Assembly (NCBI GenBank): GCA_944385195.1
Contig: CALWWH010000165.1
Span: 1-11,731, forward strand
From: an uncultured Oscillospiraceae bacterium
Lineage (GTDB): Bacteria; Bacillota; Clostridia; Oscillospirales; Oscillospiraceae
Length of the DNA: 11,731 nucleotides
Reading direction: 5' to 3'
Both the position numbers and the translations under genes were made by a program. This document shows, one piece after another, positions 1 to 7,233 of this stretch (its first letter is position 1; each line of letters begins with the position of its first letter). The notes below the pieces were generated by a model. That model ran no database searches, had not been told where the DNA came from, and worked only from the letters and a program-made list of their open reading frames with translations.

Positions 1-57
1 TGCCGTTGAGGATGCCTCCATTGCTGGCTGACGTCATTCACTCCAGCGACTGCAAAC

Positions 58-90
58 TAATTTGCGAAAAATCCTTGACACTACCTCCCC
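58..90 (+). mobile_element. Possible terminal inverted repeat of an IS256-type insertion sequence (remnant)
   Basis: The stretch TTTGCGAAAAATCCTTGACA (61-80), followed by CTACCTCCCC, resembles from memory the ends of IS256/Mutator-type elements in Clostridia, which often read like TTTACACAAAA...TTGACACTCCC pointing outward. Bases 1-57 would then be the inner part of the element, but no transposase fragment can be recognised in this short piece. No matching opposite end and no target-site duplication are visible in the window. It could also be ordinary intergenic sequence. Confidence 0.3.
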
Positions 91-133
91 ATTAAGGCAC
101 TTTTGATGGGCTTGTTTTGAGGCAAATAATTTA

Positions 134-165
134 CCCGCGCCGCAGCATGATCGCTGCGGCGCGGG
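134..165 (-). terminator. GC-rich hairpin after the binding-protein gene
   Basis: A perfect 13-bp stem (134-146 with 153-165, arm CCCGCGCCGCAGC) encloses a 6-nt loop, about 30 nt past the stop codon of the solute-binding protein gene. On the minus strand the stem is followed by TAAATTATTTG, an AT-rich but interrupted T-tract. It may therefore terminate moderately well or mainly protect the 3' end of the mRNA. The symmetrical stem could also act on the plus strand. It is the only structure seen in the gene-free stretch 91-195. Confidence 0.65.
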
Positions 166-195
166 ATTTATAATATGCTTGTTCGAAGGGATTGT

Positions 196-1950
196 TTAAC
201 GGGCTTTGTAACGGGTGTAGGCAGCCTCCTGAATATCACAAAGATCCTCTACGCCCATGTTGACGATTCCATTTACAAATTCATCCCAGTCAGACTCGAA
301 GTTCAGCTCACCCATGATAAATCTCGGGATGCGCTCTTCTACGTAGGTAGTGATGTCATTATTGCGGGAGGAAAACTCTTCAGATTCCTCCGCGGTCATG
401 GAGATATTTGTCGGGATCATCCAGGCGCCATCATAGTTGGTCTCCCAGGTGTTGTAGCAATCATAAATGGTTGGGTCGGAGAAGTCCTCCTTCGACTGGA
501 GATAGGTATAAAGACCAATACGCCAGCACCAGGTGGCCAGCTTATGGCTGGTATACTCCCACTCACTGTCCAGCAAAAGGGCTGTGGAAACCGGCTCGCC
601 ATTCTCATCCAGATTGTAGGTCACGCCCTCCACACCGTAGTTGGAGTAGAGGAAGCCCTTCTTGGTATAGAAAAAGTCGCAGAACTTGATGGCAAGTTCA
701 ATATTCTTGCAGGTAGTAGAAATGGCGAGAGGATACCCGCTGACATAAGTGTAGTTGAAACCCAGGTGCAGGGTCTGACCCTCTTCCAGAACGGGGAAGG
801 GAACGGCCTGACGATAGTAGTCGTCGTGCGGAGCCCAGTTATAAGAGTCCACCATCTGACTCTTGTTGAATGAGAAAACGCTCATGCCAGAACCAACGGT
901 GTCATCCCAATAGACGGAATTATACAGCATGCCATAAGCGGCACCGTTGTCGTGGTCCACATCCCAGTCAACAAAGTTCTTCAGGATGAAGCCTTTGTTG
1001 TACCAGTCGTTCATCAGCATCAGATACTGCTTGTAGCCATCTTGGATGTAACCATACTTTACTTCCTCGCCATTTTCGGCATAATAGCCGGCATAGGCAT
1101 CATAAGCCGAGGCGAATAGGCCATACGTATAGACGCCGGATTGCGGGAACGCCAGCGGTACTTCTACGCCGCCATCCCTATACGCGGCCAGCAGAACTTC
1201 CCAATCAGCGATCGTGACAGGATCGCCTCCGGTATAGCCCGCCTTTTCAGCCAGATCAGTCCGATAAGCAGGACCAGTCCAGGGACCCTCCGGTTCTTTC
1301 AGGATGGTAAAGAAGCCCCACATTGCACCAGAATCGGTACGAGTATCGCGATAAACATTTGCATTGGCGTTGGCAAAGGCTGCATAATGCGGGTACAGGC
1401 TCTCATCATAGTCGCGCAGGTCAATGATGATTCCGTCTTCGATGGCAGCATCACCGGACTTGATTGCCGTTAGGCTGGGAATCATCATCAGGTCCGTGTA
1501 ATCCTCAGACACAAGCATCAGGCCAAACTTCTCACTGCCGGTGGAAGCAGTTGTGGTGACAAAGTCAATGTCGATATTGGTGTCAGCAGCAACCGCTTTG
1601 CGCCACTCAGAGTCGTTAAAATCCGTCCACTCACCATATGGATCGTAAGTACGCCATGCGGTAAAAGTAGTCAGCGTATCGGTCAGAGGCAGTTCAACGG
1701 TCTCCAGGGTCACTTCCTTGGCAGCGCCTGCTTCCAGGATCTCTGCATTCTCGGAAGGCTCTTCAGCGGGATCTTCAGCTGGTTCCTCAACTGGTTCCTC
1801 AGCAGGAGTTTCTTCGGGCTCGCTGGTTGCAGGGGTGTCACTTGCTTGAGACGCGTCGTCTGTTGGGGTAGCCGCGGGATCGGAAGCACAGGCGGCAAAC
1901 ATAGACAGCAGCATCAAAGCGACAAGCAACAAAGCAAATGTTTTCTTCAT
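196..1950 (-). CDS. Extracellular solute-binding lipoprotein of a carbohydrate ABC transporter (LplA-like)
   Basis: This 584-residue protein is probably the membrane-anchored substrate receptor of a sugar ABC importer. Residues 1-20 are a lipoprotein signal peptide (MKK, hydrophobic core) ending in FAAC, so Cys21 would be lipidated. Residues 22 to about 75 are a low-complexity acidic linker rich in P, E, T and S, including a roughly five-residue repeat (EEPVEEPAEDPAEEP). The rest, starting around TAWRTYDPYGEW (98 onward), has the aromatic-rich look of long family 1 binding proteins such as LplA, although at 584 residues it is longer than typical members (about 430-550). The ATG start is supported by AAGGAG at 1960-1965, 9 nt upstream. 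It has its own promoter candidate but lies 138 bp after the araC-type gene with no terminator seen between, so read-through is possible. No permease gene is visible. The substrate is unknown; the adjacent GH30 enzyme suggests a beta-linked oligosaccharide (inference). Confidence 0.88.
   Translation of the reverse strand: MKKTFALLLVALMLLSMFAACASDPAATPTDDASQASDTPATSEPEETPAEEPVEEPAEDPAEEPSENAEILEAGAAKEVTLETVELPLTDTLTTFTAWRTYDPYGEWTDFNDSEWRKAVAADTNIDIDFVTTTASTGSEKFGLMLVSEDYTDLMMIPSLTAIKSGDAAIEDGIIIDLRDYDESLYPHYAAFANANANVYRDTRTDSGAMWGFFTILKEPEGPWTGPAYRTDLAEKAGYTGGDPVTIADWEVLLAAYRDGGVEVPLAFPQSGVYTYGLFASAYDAYAGYYAENGEEVKYGYIQDGYKQYLMLMNDWYNKGFILKNFVDWDVDHDNGAAYGMLYNSVYWDDTVGSGMSVFSFNKSQMVDSYNWAPHDDYYRQAVPFPVLEEGQTLHLGFNYTYVSGYPLAISTTCKNIELAIKFCDFFYTKKGFLYSNYGVEGVTYNLDENGEPVSTALLLDSEWEYTSHKLATWCWRIGLYTYLQSKEDFSDPTIYDCYNTWETNYDGAWMIPTNISMTAEESEEFSSRNNDITTYVEERIPRFIMGELNFESDWDEFVNGIVNMGVEDLCDIQEAAYTRYKAR
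1750..1818 (-). repeat. Imperfect 15-bp tandem repeats encoding an acidic Pro-Glu linker
   Basis: These bases encode residues 45-67 of the binding protein as repeated variants of E-E-P-x-E. At the DNA level the motif GGTTCCTCA recurs on the plus strand. Such spacers hold the binding domain away from the lipid anchor, and short in-frame repeats like this can change copy number between strains. Confidence 0.6.
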
Positions 1951-1987
1951 TTTTAGGGACTCCTTTCTGTATTATGGATTTCTTTTT

Positions 1988-2017
1988 GATGTTCGATTTG
2001 TTACATATCGAATCATC
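1988..2017 (-). promoter_or_regulatory. Inverted repeat in the leader of the binding-protein gene
   Basis: The plus strand reads GATGTTCGAT, then a 9-nt spacer, then ATCGAATCATC. The arms match over 4 + 6 bp with one unpaired base. It lies just downstream of the predicted start of transcription (about 2020) and upstream of the ribosome binding site. It could be an operator that blocks RNA polymerase or a 5' stem-loop stabilising the mRNA. It is not a CcpA cre site as far as can be judged by eye. Confidence 0.4.
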
Positions 2018-2026
2018 TATGTTCAT

Positions 2027-2055
2027 AGTATAATATCATACAGATCATTTGTCCA
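2027..2055 (-). promoter_or_regulatory. Sigma-A-type promoter of the binding-protein gene
   Basis: On the minus strand TGGACA (2055-2050) is separated by 17 bp from TATACT (2032-2027). Both hexamers match the consensus at five of six positions and the spacing is ideal. Transcription would begin near 2020, giving a leader of about 70 nt. The promoter lies wholly in the gap after the araC-type gene, which allows much higher expression of the binding protein than of the two genes upstream. Confidence 0.7.
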
Positions 2056-2088
2056 TTGTGTTTTCGATTTTTTGCATTCAGCATTCTA

Positions 2089-3102
2089 TCACAAGTAGCA
2101 ATGTTTTACTACTTCGTGCAGCCCCTCGAGTGTATCCTCCTTCAGTACTGGGAAGCTCTGAAATTGATTATACCGATACAATATGTTGTTTTCACTATTG
2201 GTCCAAAGAACCGAAGCGCCGCCCGTCGATTTTTCCTTGTACTCTGTTGGGGACATTCCCATGCGCTGCTTGAATACCCTGTAGAAATTGCTGTAGGTGG
2301 AGAAGCCGCAGAGGTCAGAGACCTCCATGACGGTATGCTCGTTTTTCATCAGCATTCCGCAGGCAATATTCAAACGTACGCTGGTCAGATAACCCAGAAA
2401 GCTGGCGTTAAGGCTCTGGCGAAACAATCTATAGAGACTGGACTCGCTGTAATTAAAGCGCTCTGCCAGCATTGACAGTGTTAGTGGCTCACTATAGTGC
2501 TCGTGTACCTCCCGAATGCAGTTTGCCAGCAGCATAGGGCTGTCCAGCGGCGGGGATTTGGCCGGGACCTGATGGCGTGAGAGCAGCATTAAAATACGAT
2601 CCAGACAACAACGGGCCTGAAACCATTCTGCATCACTGACGGGCGTTCGTTCGGACGGGCTGACGCGAAACCGCGAATAAATCATTCTGCCCATACAGGC
2701 CACCGCCTCCCGCAGGGCGCAGACATCAGGGTGATCCTTTGGCAGCGCATTCTCCCCCACTGTTGAGAGCGCCAGCCGGACGTTTCCCGTACGGCGGAGC
2801 AATGCTTCGTCGAAATTGAAGATCATCTGCAAGCCGTCTGGTACGCCGTCGTAAATTTCGTGAGACTCAAAGGTGTCAATGGTCAACACATCCCCCGCTT
2901 CGAGGCGATGTTCTGCACCGTCCACCCAGACCGTGTGACTGCCGCGCAGCATGATCACGATCTCGGGCCCGTACATCCAGTGGCGGGAGTTGCGGATGAT
3001 ATTGCCCATGACATAGCCTACATTAAGTCCATAGCAGGCGCCTGACCAGCGTCCGAACTCCATATAGCCACGGTCCGCAATCGCCTCATTCTTTGTTTTC
3101 AT
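2089..3102 (-). CDS. AraC-family transcriptional regulator with an N-terminal cupin-like sensor domain
   Basis: The 337-residue protein is a one-component sugar-responsive regulator. Residues about 35-95 have the cupin/AraC ligand-binding pattern (GPEIVIMLRGS..W, HRLEAGDVLTIDTFESHEI). Residues about 191-290 form the two helix-turn-helix units: LTLSMLAERFNYSESSLYRLFRQ first, then VMEVSDLCGFSTYSNFYRVFKQRMGMSPTEY, the classical family signature. A tail of about 47 residues (291-337) follows the DNA-binding domain, where most members stop; nothing in it is recognised. The ATG lies inside the 3' end of the GH30 gene (17-bp overlap) with only a weak Shine-Dalgarno (AGAGC), so translation is probably coupled to GH30. 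By position it likely controls GH30 and the binding protein in response to a sugar. The family call is firm; the targets are inferred. Confidence 0.93.
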   Translation of the reverse strand: MKTKNEAIADRGYMEFGRWSGACYGLNVGYVMGNIIRNSRHWMYGPEIVIMLRGSHTVWVDGAEHRLEAGDVLTIDTFESHEIYDGVPDGLQMIFNFDEALLRRTGNVRLALSTVGENALPKDHPDVCALREAVACMGRMIYSRFRVSPSERTPVSDAEWFQARCCLDRILMLLSRHQVPAKSPPLDSPMLLANCIREVHEHYSEPLTLSMLAERFNYSESSLYRLFRQSLNASFLGYLTSVRLNIACGMLMKNEHTVMEVSDLCGFSTYSNFYRVFKQRMGMSPTEYKEKSTGGASVLWTNSENNILYRYNQFQSFPVLKEDTLEGLHEVVKHCYL

Positions 3103-4570
3103 GCTCTGAGTGCTTCATCAGGAAGGTAGAGATTGTACGGGCAGGCAGCTGGATGCGGATAACCTGTCCGCACATGCGGACTGCATATCCAGCGTCGCTG
3201 TTGGACTTGTTGAGAACCACCAGAACAACAGTTCCGTCGGGGTTCTTCGCCGCCGTCATTTCAACTTTGTCATCACAGCGGCTGAAGCCGATGCGCTTTG
3301 CGCCGGGTTCGATATAGCGCGAAAAGTGGCCAATGAAATAATACATCAGATCCGTGCGATAGCTGCCGTCTTCGTTGGCAATCATGCCGGCAGAGAAACC
3401 GCCGGGCACATGCCGTGGGCCACCGTTTTGATCCAGACAGAGGTTCCAGTCGATCCAGCTTTCCATGCCGGCGTTGAGGTTGCCAATGATGTCATGGGCA
3501 TAACTGACTGCATCCTCATACTCGACTGTCTCAGGCGTTTTTCTGTCGCCGCCCATTCCCATAAATCCAACCTTACCAGGCTGGTGCAGGGGACAGCACT
3601 CGCTGAAGAGCATCTTGAGCTTTGGATATTGCTCAGAGGTCATCTGAACCGCCTCAAAGTGATCGCCGGAGTACCAGTGGAAAGCGATACCAGTCACCAT
3701 ATTTTCGGTCTGTTCATCGATCAGCTCCTGGCACCATTCCAACACGCGCTCCTTGTTGTGATCCCAAATGTACAGGCCCACTTTTTCTGCCAGTCCGGCT
3801 TCGACCATGGCTGGATACAGATGGTCGCGGAGGAACGTTTTCTGCTGCTGGGCCGTCCAGACGCAGCTGTCCCAGTTGGTAGCGGCGATGGACTCATTTT
3901 GCAGGGTCAGCATCGTGACGGGAATGCCCTCATCGAGGTAGGCCTGAACGTATTTGACTAAGTACTTTGCCCAGGAGCTGTAGTACTCGGGCTTCAGGCT
4001 GCCGCCGTTGTTGCGGCTAGGATTTTCATAGTCAATGTGCTGCCGAAACTGTCCGCCATAAGTCTGTGCGTCGTTTTTCGGCCTCGCAGGCGGGGTCTTC
4101 CACTGTTTGGGCGGAGACCAGGGACTCATCAGAACGCTGATGGGCCGGTCGCTCAAGGCAATAGCCTCTTTTAACATGGGAAGGACATACATTTCATCGC
4201 GTTTGAGACTGAAGCTTTTCAGCTCCGGGTCGGAAATGGGGTCCTCTACTGCCTGATACTCTTCCAGGGAGTAGTCGCAGCTATCGATTGGGACGCGGAT
4301 GAGGGTCAGGCCATTGCTGCCAGGACCAAAAAACTTACCCATAGCCTCCTGGCGGGTCTGCGCGCTCATCTTCGAGAACAGATACGCAGAGGTTTCGGTC
4401 ATCGCACCACCGAAACCATCAATGGTCTGATAGCTGATGCCGGGATAGACATTGATGACGCCTGATTCCAGATGCCGGGCCTCATCAGCTTCCAGGGTTA
4501 CAGGAAGAATCTTTTTGTGCTCATAAGGCAGACCGTTGGCAGAGAAGGTTGTGATTTGTTGACAGATCAT
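3086..4570 (-). CDS. GH30-family beta-glycosidase (glucosylceramidase-like), cytoplasmic
   Basis: The 494-residue protein is a retaining glycoside hydrolase with a (beta/alpha)8 barrel plus a beta-sandwich, like the glucosylceramidase branch of GH30. Visible family motifs are YQTIDGFGGAMTETSA (47-62), LIRVPIDSCDYS (90-101), LMSPWSPPKQWK (147-158), TLQNE with the presumed acid/base Glu226, and LFSECC with the presumed nucleophile Glu324. WIDWNLCLDQNGGPRH (372-387) is also typical. The C-terminal part (about 415-485) is the beta-sandwich. There is no signal peptide, so it should act on imported oligosaccharides or glycosides in the cytoplasm. GH30 members act on beta-glucosides, beta-1,6-glucans, beta-xylosides or beta-fucosides, so the sugar cannot be named. 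AAGGAGG at 4581-4587 supports the ATG (10-nt spacing). It is first in the cluster and its stop overlaps the regulator's start. Confidence 0.92.
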   Translation of the reverse strand: MICQQITTFSANGLPYEHKKILPVTLEADEARHLESGVINVYPGISYQTIDGFGGAMTETSAYLFSKMSAQTRQEAMGKFFGPGSNGLTLIRVPIDSCDYSLEEYQAVEDPISDPELKSFSLKRDEMYVLPMLKEAIALSDRPISVLMSPWSPPKQWKTPPARPKNDAQTYGGQFRQHIDYENPSRNNGGSLKPEYYSSWAKYLVKYVQAYLDEGIPVTMLTLQNESIAATNWDSCVWTAQQQKTFLRDHLYPAMVEAGLAEKVGLYIWDHNKERVLEWCQELIDEQTENMVTGIAFHWYSGDHFEAVQMTSEQYPKLKMLFSECCPLHQPGKVGFMGMGGDRKTPETVEYEDAVSYAHDIIGNLNAGMESWIDWNLCLDQNGGPRHVPGGFSAGMIANEDGSYRTDLMYYFIGHFSRYIEPGAKRIGFSRCDDKVEMTAAKNPDGTVVLVVLNKSNSDAGYAVRMCGQVIRIQLPARTISTFLMKHSEHENKE

Positions 4571-4580
4571 CGTTGGGTTG

Positions 4581-4618
4581 CCTCCTTGAATTATATTTTA
4601 AGTAACTTTATTATAACA
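4581..4618 (-). promoter_or_regulatory. Extended -10 promoter and strong RBS of the GH30 gene
   Basis: The minus strand carries TGTTATAAT (4618-4610), a perfect -10 box with the TGn extension. A TTGAAT lies upstream at 4642-4637, but the spacing of 21 bp is too long, so the extended -10 probably compensates for a poor -35. The leader is short and AT-rich. AAGGAGG (4587-4581) precedes the ATG by 10 nt. Confidence 0.6.
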
Positions 4619-4697
4619 ATTTATTTGGATAGACGCATTCAATTTTCTGCTATTTATATTTAGGATTCTATCACTGGTATTCATAATGCACAATAGT

Positions 4698-4729
4698 AAA
4701 AGCACTGCAGCGATTGCTGCAGTGCTTTT
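4698..4729 (-). terminator. Rho-independent terminator of the ftsEX operon
   Basis: A perfect 14-bp stem, with arms AAAAGCACTGCAGC (4698-4711) and GCTGCAGTGCTTTT (4716-4729), encloses a GATT tetraloop. It begins 7 nt past the S41 protease stop codon. Read on the minus strand it ends in TTTTACTATT. The A and T runs on both sides would let it work in either direction. It separates the division operon from the GH30 cluster. Confidence 0.85.
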
Positions 4730-4736
4730 GAGTGAT

Positions 4737-5942
4737 TTAGTTTGCAAGCACAGCGTCCAGTGCAGCGAGGATCTGTTCGTCTTCCTCCCAGTCTAGGAGG
4801 CCATAATACTGATTGACGTAGTCCTCATCGTCCAGATGCAGCTCGATGTCAGGCACAATTCCCACGCCGACCAAACTCTTATCGTTGGGCGTGCGGTACT
4901 CACCGCAGGAAATCGCTACCGCGGAGCCATCGCTGAGCTCGAAGGTATTCTGATAGTATCCCTTGCCGCTGGTGCCGGTCCCAATTACGGTGGCCCAGTC
5001 GTATTCCTGCAAAGCAACGGCGAAAAACTCTGCCGCGGAGATGCTGTTCTCATTGACCAGCACGGCCATTGGCATCTCCAGACAACTGGCGTCAGATTCA
5101 TCGATCTCCGTCCTGCCATCGTAGGTGGTCGCCCGGAAAAGCGGTCCCTCCGGCAACAGGTAGTCCAGCAGATCGACCATCTCATGCTTGTACCCGCCGC
5201 CATTGTTGCGGACATCGAAAATCAGCGAGGTGGCGCCTGCCTCCAGCGCCTCTTCTATGGCTGAAATGGTATTCTTCGCCACGTTGGCATTAAAGTCGCC
5301 GATGGTAACCAGAGCCGCGTTGTCTCTAAGCATCTGCCAAGTGACAACCTCCACCTCTACGGTACGCCGTGTCATGGTGGCATCATAGGTTTTGCCATCT
5401 CGGATAAAGGTCACTGTGACGTCGGTATTCTCTGGGCCACGGACGCGGTTTTTGGTCTCTTCCATACCCAATGCGTAAGCATCTTCGCCCTCTACGGCAG
5501 ACAAGATATCCCCGGGCAAAACTCCTGCCTCCATGGCGGGGCTGTTCTTTGTAACGCTCACAACGTTAAAACCCAGCTCGTCCTCGCGGCCTTGAATGGT
5601 GATGCCTACTCCCACGTATTCGTTATTCTGGGCCTCGTGAAACGCATCCATGTCTTTGGCGCTGATGTAATAGCTCCACTGATCGCCAGTGCCAGCGATC
5701 AACCCTGCCGCAGCGCCATCCATGAGCTGCTGCTCATCCATTTCACCCACGAAATAGTAGTCCAGATACGCCTGAATTTCCTGTAGCTTGGCAAAGTCGT
5801 TTTCTTCAGACACCGCATTGGCCATGTATACAGATCCCCCCGGCAGGTACGGCCGTACCCAGAGGAAGCAGACCGCACAGCCCACTGCAATCCCAAGCAG
5901 CGCCACAACGCAGGTGAGCAGTACTACATATCTATTTTTCAT
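4737..5942 (-). CDS. S41-family carboxyl-terminal processing protease (CtpA-like) with PDZ domain
   Basis: The protein has 401 residues. An N-terminal hydrophobic segment (about 5-28) acts as membrane anchor or signal, placing the enzyme outside the membrane. A PDZ domain spans about 108-190 (YVGVGITIQG, PAMEAGVLPGDILSAVEG). The S41 core follows: SLIFDVRNNGGG (239-250), the serine motif NSISAAEF with presumed nucleophile Ser302, and TSGKGYYQ with presumed general base Lys327. The 25-residue Ser-Lys spacing equals that of the plant D1 protease as I recall it. The final Ser of the usual SASASE motif is Ala here, which should be tolerated. An in-frame TTG at 5957 would add five residues, but the ATG at 5942 has GAGAGG at a suitable distance and leads directly into MKNRY. 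It starts 11 nt after the M23 gene stop and is last in the operon. It may trim or degrade the secreted peptidase or other envelope proteins (inference). Confidence 0.94.
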   Translation of the reverse strand: MKNRYVVLLTCVVALLGIAVGCAVCFLWVRPYLPGGSVYMANAVSEENDFAKLQEIQAYLDYYFVGEMDEQQLMDGAAAGLIAGTGDQWSYYISAKDMDAFHEAQNNEYVGVGITIQGREDELGFNVVSVTKNSPAMEAGVLPGDILSAVEGEDAYALGMEETKNRVRGPENTDVTVTFIRDGKTYDATMTRRTVEVEVVTWQMLRDNAALVTIGDFNANVAKNTISAIEEALEAGATSLIFDVRNNGGGYKHEMVDLLDYLLPEGPLFRATTYDGRTEIDESDASCLEMPMAVLVNENSISAAEFFAVALQEYDWATVIGTGTSGKGYYQNTFELSDGSAVAISCGEYRTPNDKSLVGVGIVPDIELHLDDEDYVNQYYGLLDWEEDEQILAALDAVLAN

Positions 5943-5953
5943 GCTGCCGCCTC

Positions 5954-7195
5954 TCAATATATGCTGATATATTCCATGGGGTTGACTGTCGCTCCGTTGA
6001 TGTACAACTCAAAGTGCAGATGCGGGCCCGTGGAATAGCCAGAGCTGCCCACATAGCCGATCACTGTGCCCTGGGAGACATAGTCCCCATAAGAAACCGC
6101 AAAGCTGCTCATGTGTGCATACTGGCTGGCAGTGCCGTCATCGTGCTGGATCATGATGCAGTTGCCGTTATAGTACTCGCTGGCCGCTTTGACCACGGTA
6201 CCGGATTTGACAGCATAGATGGAGGTACCATAACTTGCCGCCAGGTCAACGCCATAGTGGAACCGGTACTCATTGGCGATGACGTGCCAGCGCATACCGT
6301 AGGCATCCGTAACCCAGCTGGTGCCAGAGGGCAGCGGAGAACCGTAACCGCTGGAACTGGTACTGCCTCCGGAGGATCCGCTGCTGCTCGGCGTTTCTTT
6401 CTGAAGCGCCGCCTGATAGTCATCAAGCAGCGCAAGTGATGCCGCCCGGAGCTCTGCCTCCTGCTGCTCGGCCTCATACTGGGCCAGGACTAACAACTCG
6501 TTATCAGCCACCAGCTGAGCTATCCACTCATCGGTCTTCACGCGCAGTTCAGCCAGCTGCCCCTGCTTCTCCTCTAGCTCCTGCTGCTTGGCGTTGAGCG
6601 CCTCCCGGGCCGTCTCCAGCTCAGCCTGCTCCTGTTCTACCAAAGCGCGAGCCTGGGCCAGCTGTTCCTGCATCATCTGGTCTGCGCGGCTGATCTCCGC
6701 GATCATATTCAGCCGGTCCAACAGGTCGGACAGACTTGTGGCCTGGAAGATGACAGCCCAATAGTTTTCTGCTCCGTTCTCCTCCATGGCTCGTAGGCGG
6801 GTCTTATAGCGCTCAGCCATGTCTGCCTCTGCTTCCAGCGCTGCATCGACCTGGTCCTGCTTGTCGGCGATATCGAGGTTCAGCTGCTGCAGCTGTGCGC
6901 GGATCTGGTCAATGTCTTCTTCTACAGACAGAACCGCTTGGTCGATGACCAGCTTCTTTTCAACGTAAGCCAGAGCCTCCTCGCGGCGGTCTGCCGCTTG
7001 CTGGCGCAGGGACTCAGCCTCTTCTCCAAGGGCATCTGCCGCCTGGTTGGTTTCATAAATTTCTTCCGCAATCTCGTCAGAGTTGTTGGCTGCAAAGGCC
7101 GGGGTAATCAGGCTTAAAATGAGACTCAATAGCAGCACTGCTGCCAGGAAACCAGCCATGATCGCCGCGAAGCGGCGCTTGACTTTCTGGGACAT
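5954..7195 (-). CDS. EnvC-like secreted coiled-coil M23 peptidase (FtsEX partner murein hydrolase)
   Basis: This 413-residue exported peptidoglycan hydrolase has a signal peptide at 1-35 (KVKRR, long hydrophobic core, probable cleavage after TPAFA). A long coiled coil spans about 38-265, very rich in E, Q, A and L with a central break near AENYWAVIFQATSLSDLLDRL (142-162), as in EnvC and PcsB. A Ser/Gly linker covers 269-292 and the LytM/M23 domain 293-413. Zinc ligands are intact: His313 and Asp317 in HYGVD, and His394 in HLH (392-394); His361 in QYAHMS and His392 are the expected catalytic histidines. The frame is open to 7306, overlapping ftsX, but the ATG at 7195 follows AAGGAGG with good spacing and starts a proper signal peptide, so the shorter form is chosen. 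It begins 38 nt after ftsX. FtsEX is expected to recruit and activate it at the division site. Confidence 0.93.
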   Translation of the reverse strand: MSQKVKRRFAAIMAGFLAAVLLLSLILSLITPAFAANNSDEIAEEIYETNQAADALGEEAESLRQQAADRREEALAYVEKKLVIDQAVLSVEEDIDQIRAQLQQLNLDIADKQDQVDAALEAEADMAERYKTRLRAMEENGAENYWAVIFQATSLSDLLDRLNMIAEISRADQMMQEQLAQARALVEQEQAELETAREALNAKQQELEEKQGQLAELRVKTDEWIAQLVADNELLVLAQYEAEQQEAELRAASLALLDDYQAALQKETPSSSGSSGGSTSSSGYGSPLPSGTSWVTDAYGMRWHVIANEYRFHYGVDLAASYGTSIYAVKSGTVVKAASEYYNGNCIMIQHDDGTASQYAHMSSFAVSYGDYVSQGTVIGYVGSSGYSTGPHLHFELYINGATVNPMEYISIY

Positions 7196-7200
7196 AATAA

Positions 7201-7207
7201 CCTCCTT
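7201..7207 (-). promoter_or_regulatory. RBS that fixes the start of the M23 peptidase gene
   Basis: AAGGAGG on the minus strand lies 5 nt before the ATG at 7195. This decides against the upstream in-frame ATG at 7306, whose extra 37 residues (rich in Pro, Arg and His) lie mostly within ftsX and would mask the signal peptide. Confidence 0.85.
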
Positions 7208-7233
7208 AGGGAATAAGGGAAAACTGGGCGTCC

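Noticed and set aside
75..110. TTGACA at 75-80 as a plus-strand promoter
   Set aside because: There is no acceptable -10 box 16-18 bp downstream and no plus-strand gene follows.
175..873. 232-residue plus-strand ORF opposite the binding-protein gene
   Set aside because: It starts next to the hairpin without an RBS and mirrors codons of the real gene on the other strand.
2056..2475. 139-residue plus-strand ORF opposite the araC-type gene
   Set aside because: It lies antisense to a clear AraC protein, has no RBS or recognisable domain, and is explained as a shadow frame.
3110..3961. 283-residue plus-strand ORF opposite GH30
   Set aside because: It is long but fully antisense to a gene with conserved catalytic motifs, and its translation shows no family signature.
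5943..5957. TTG at 5957 as the start of the S41 protease
   Set aside because: The ATG at 5942 has a better-placed Shine-Dalgarno and leads straight into the membrane segment; the TTG overlaps the stop codon of the gene before it.
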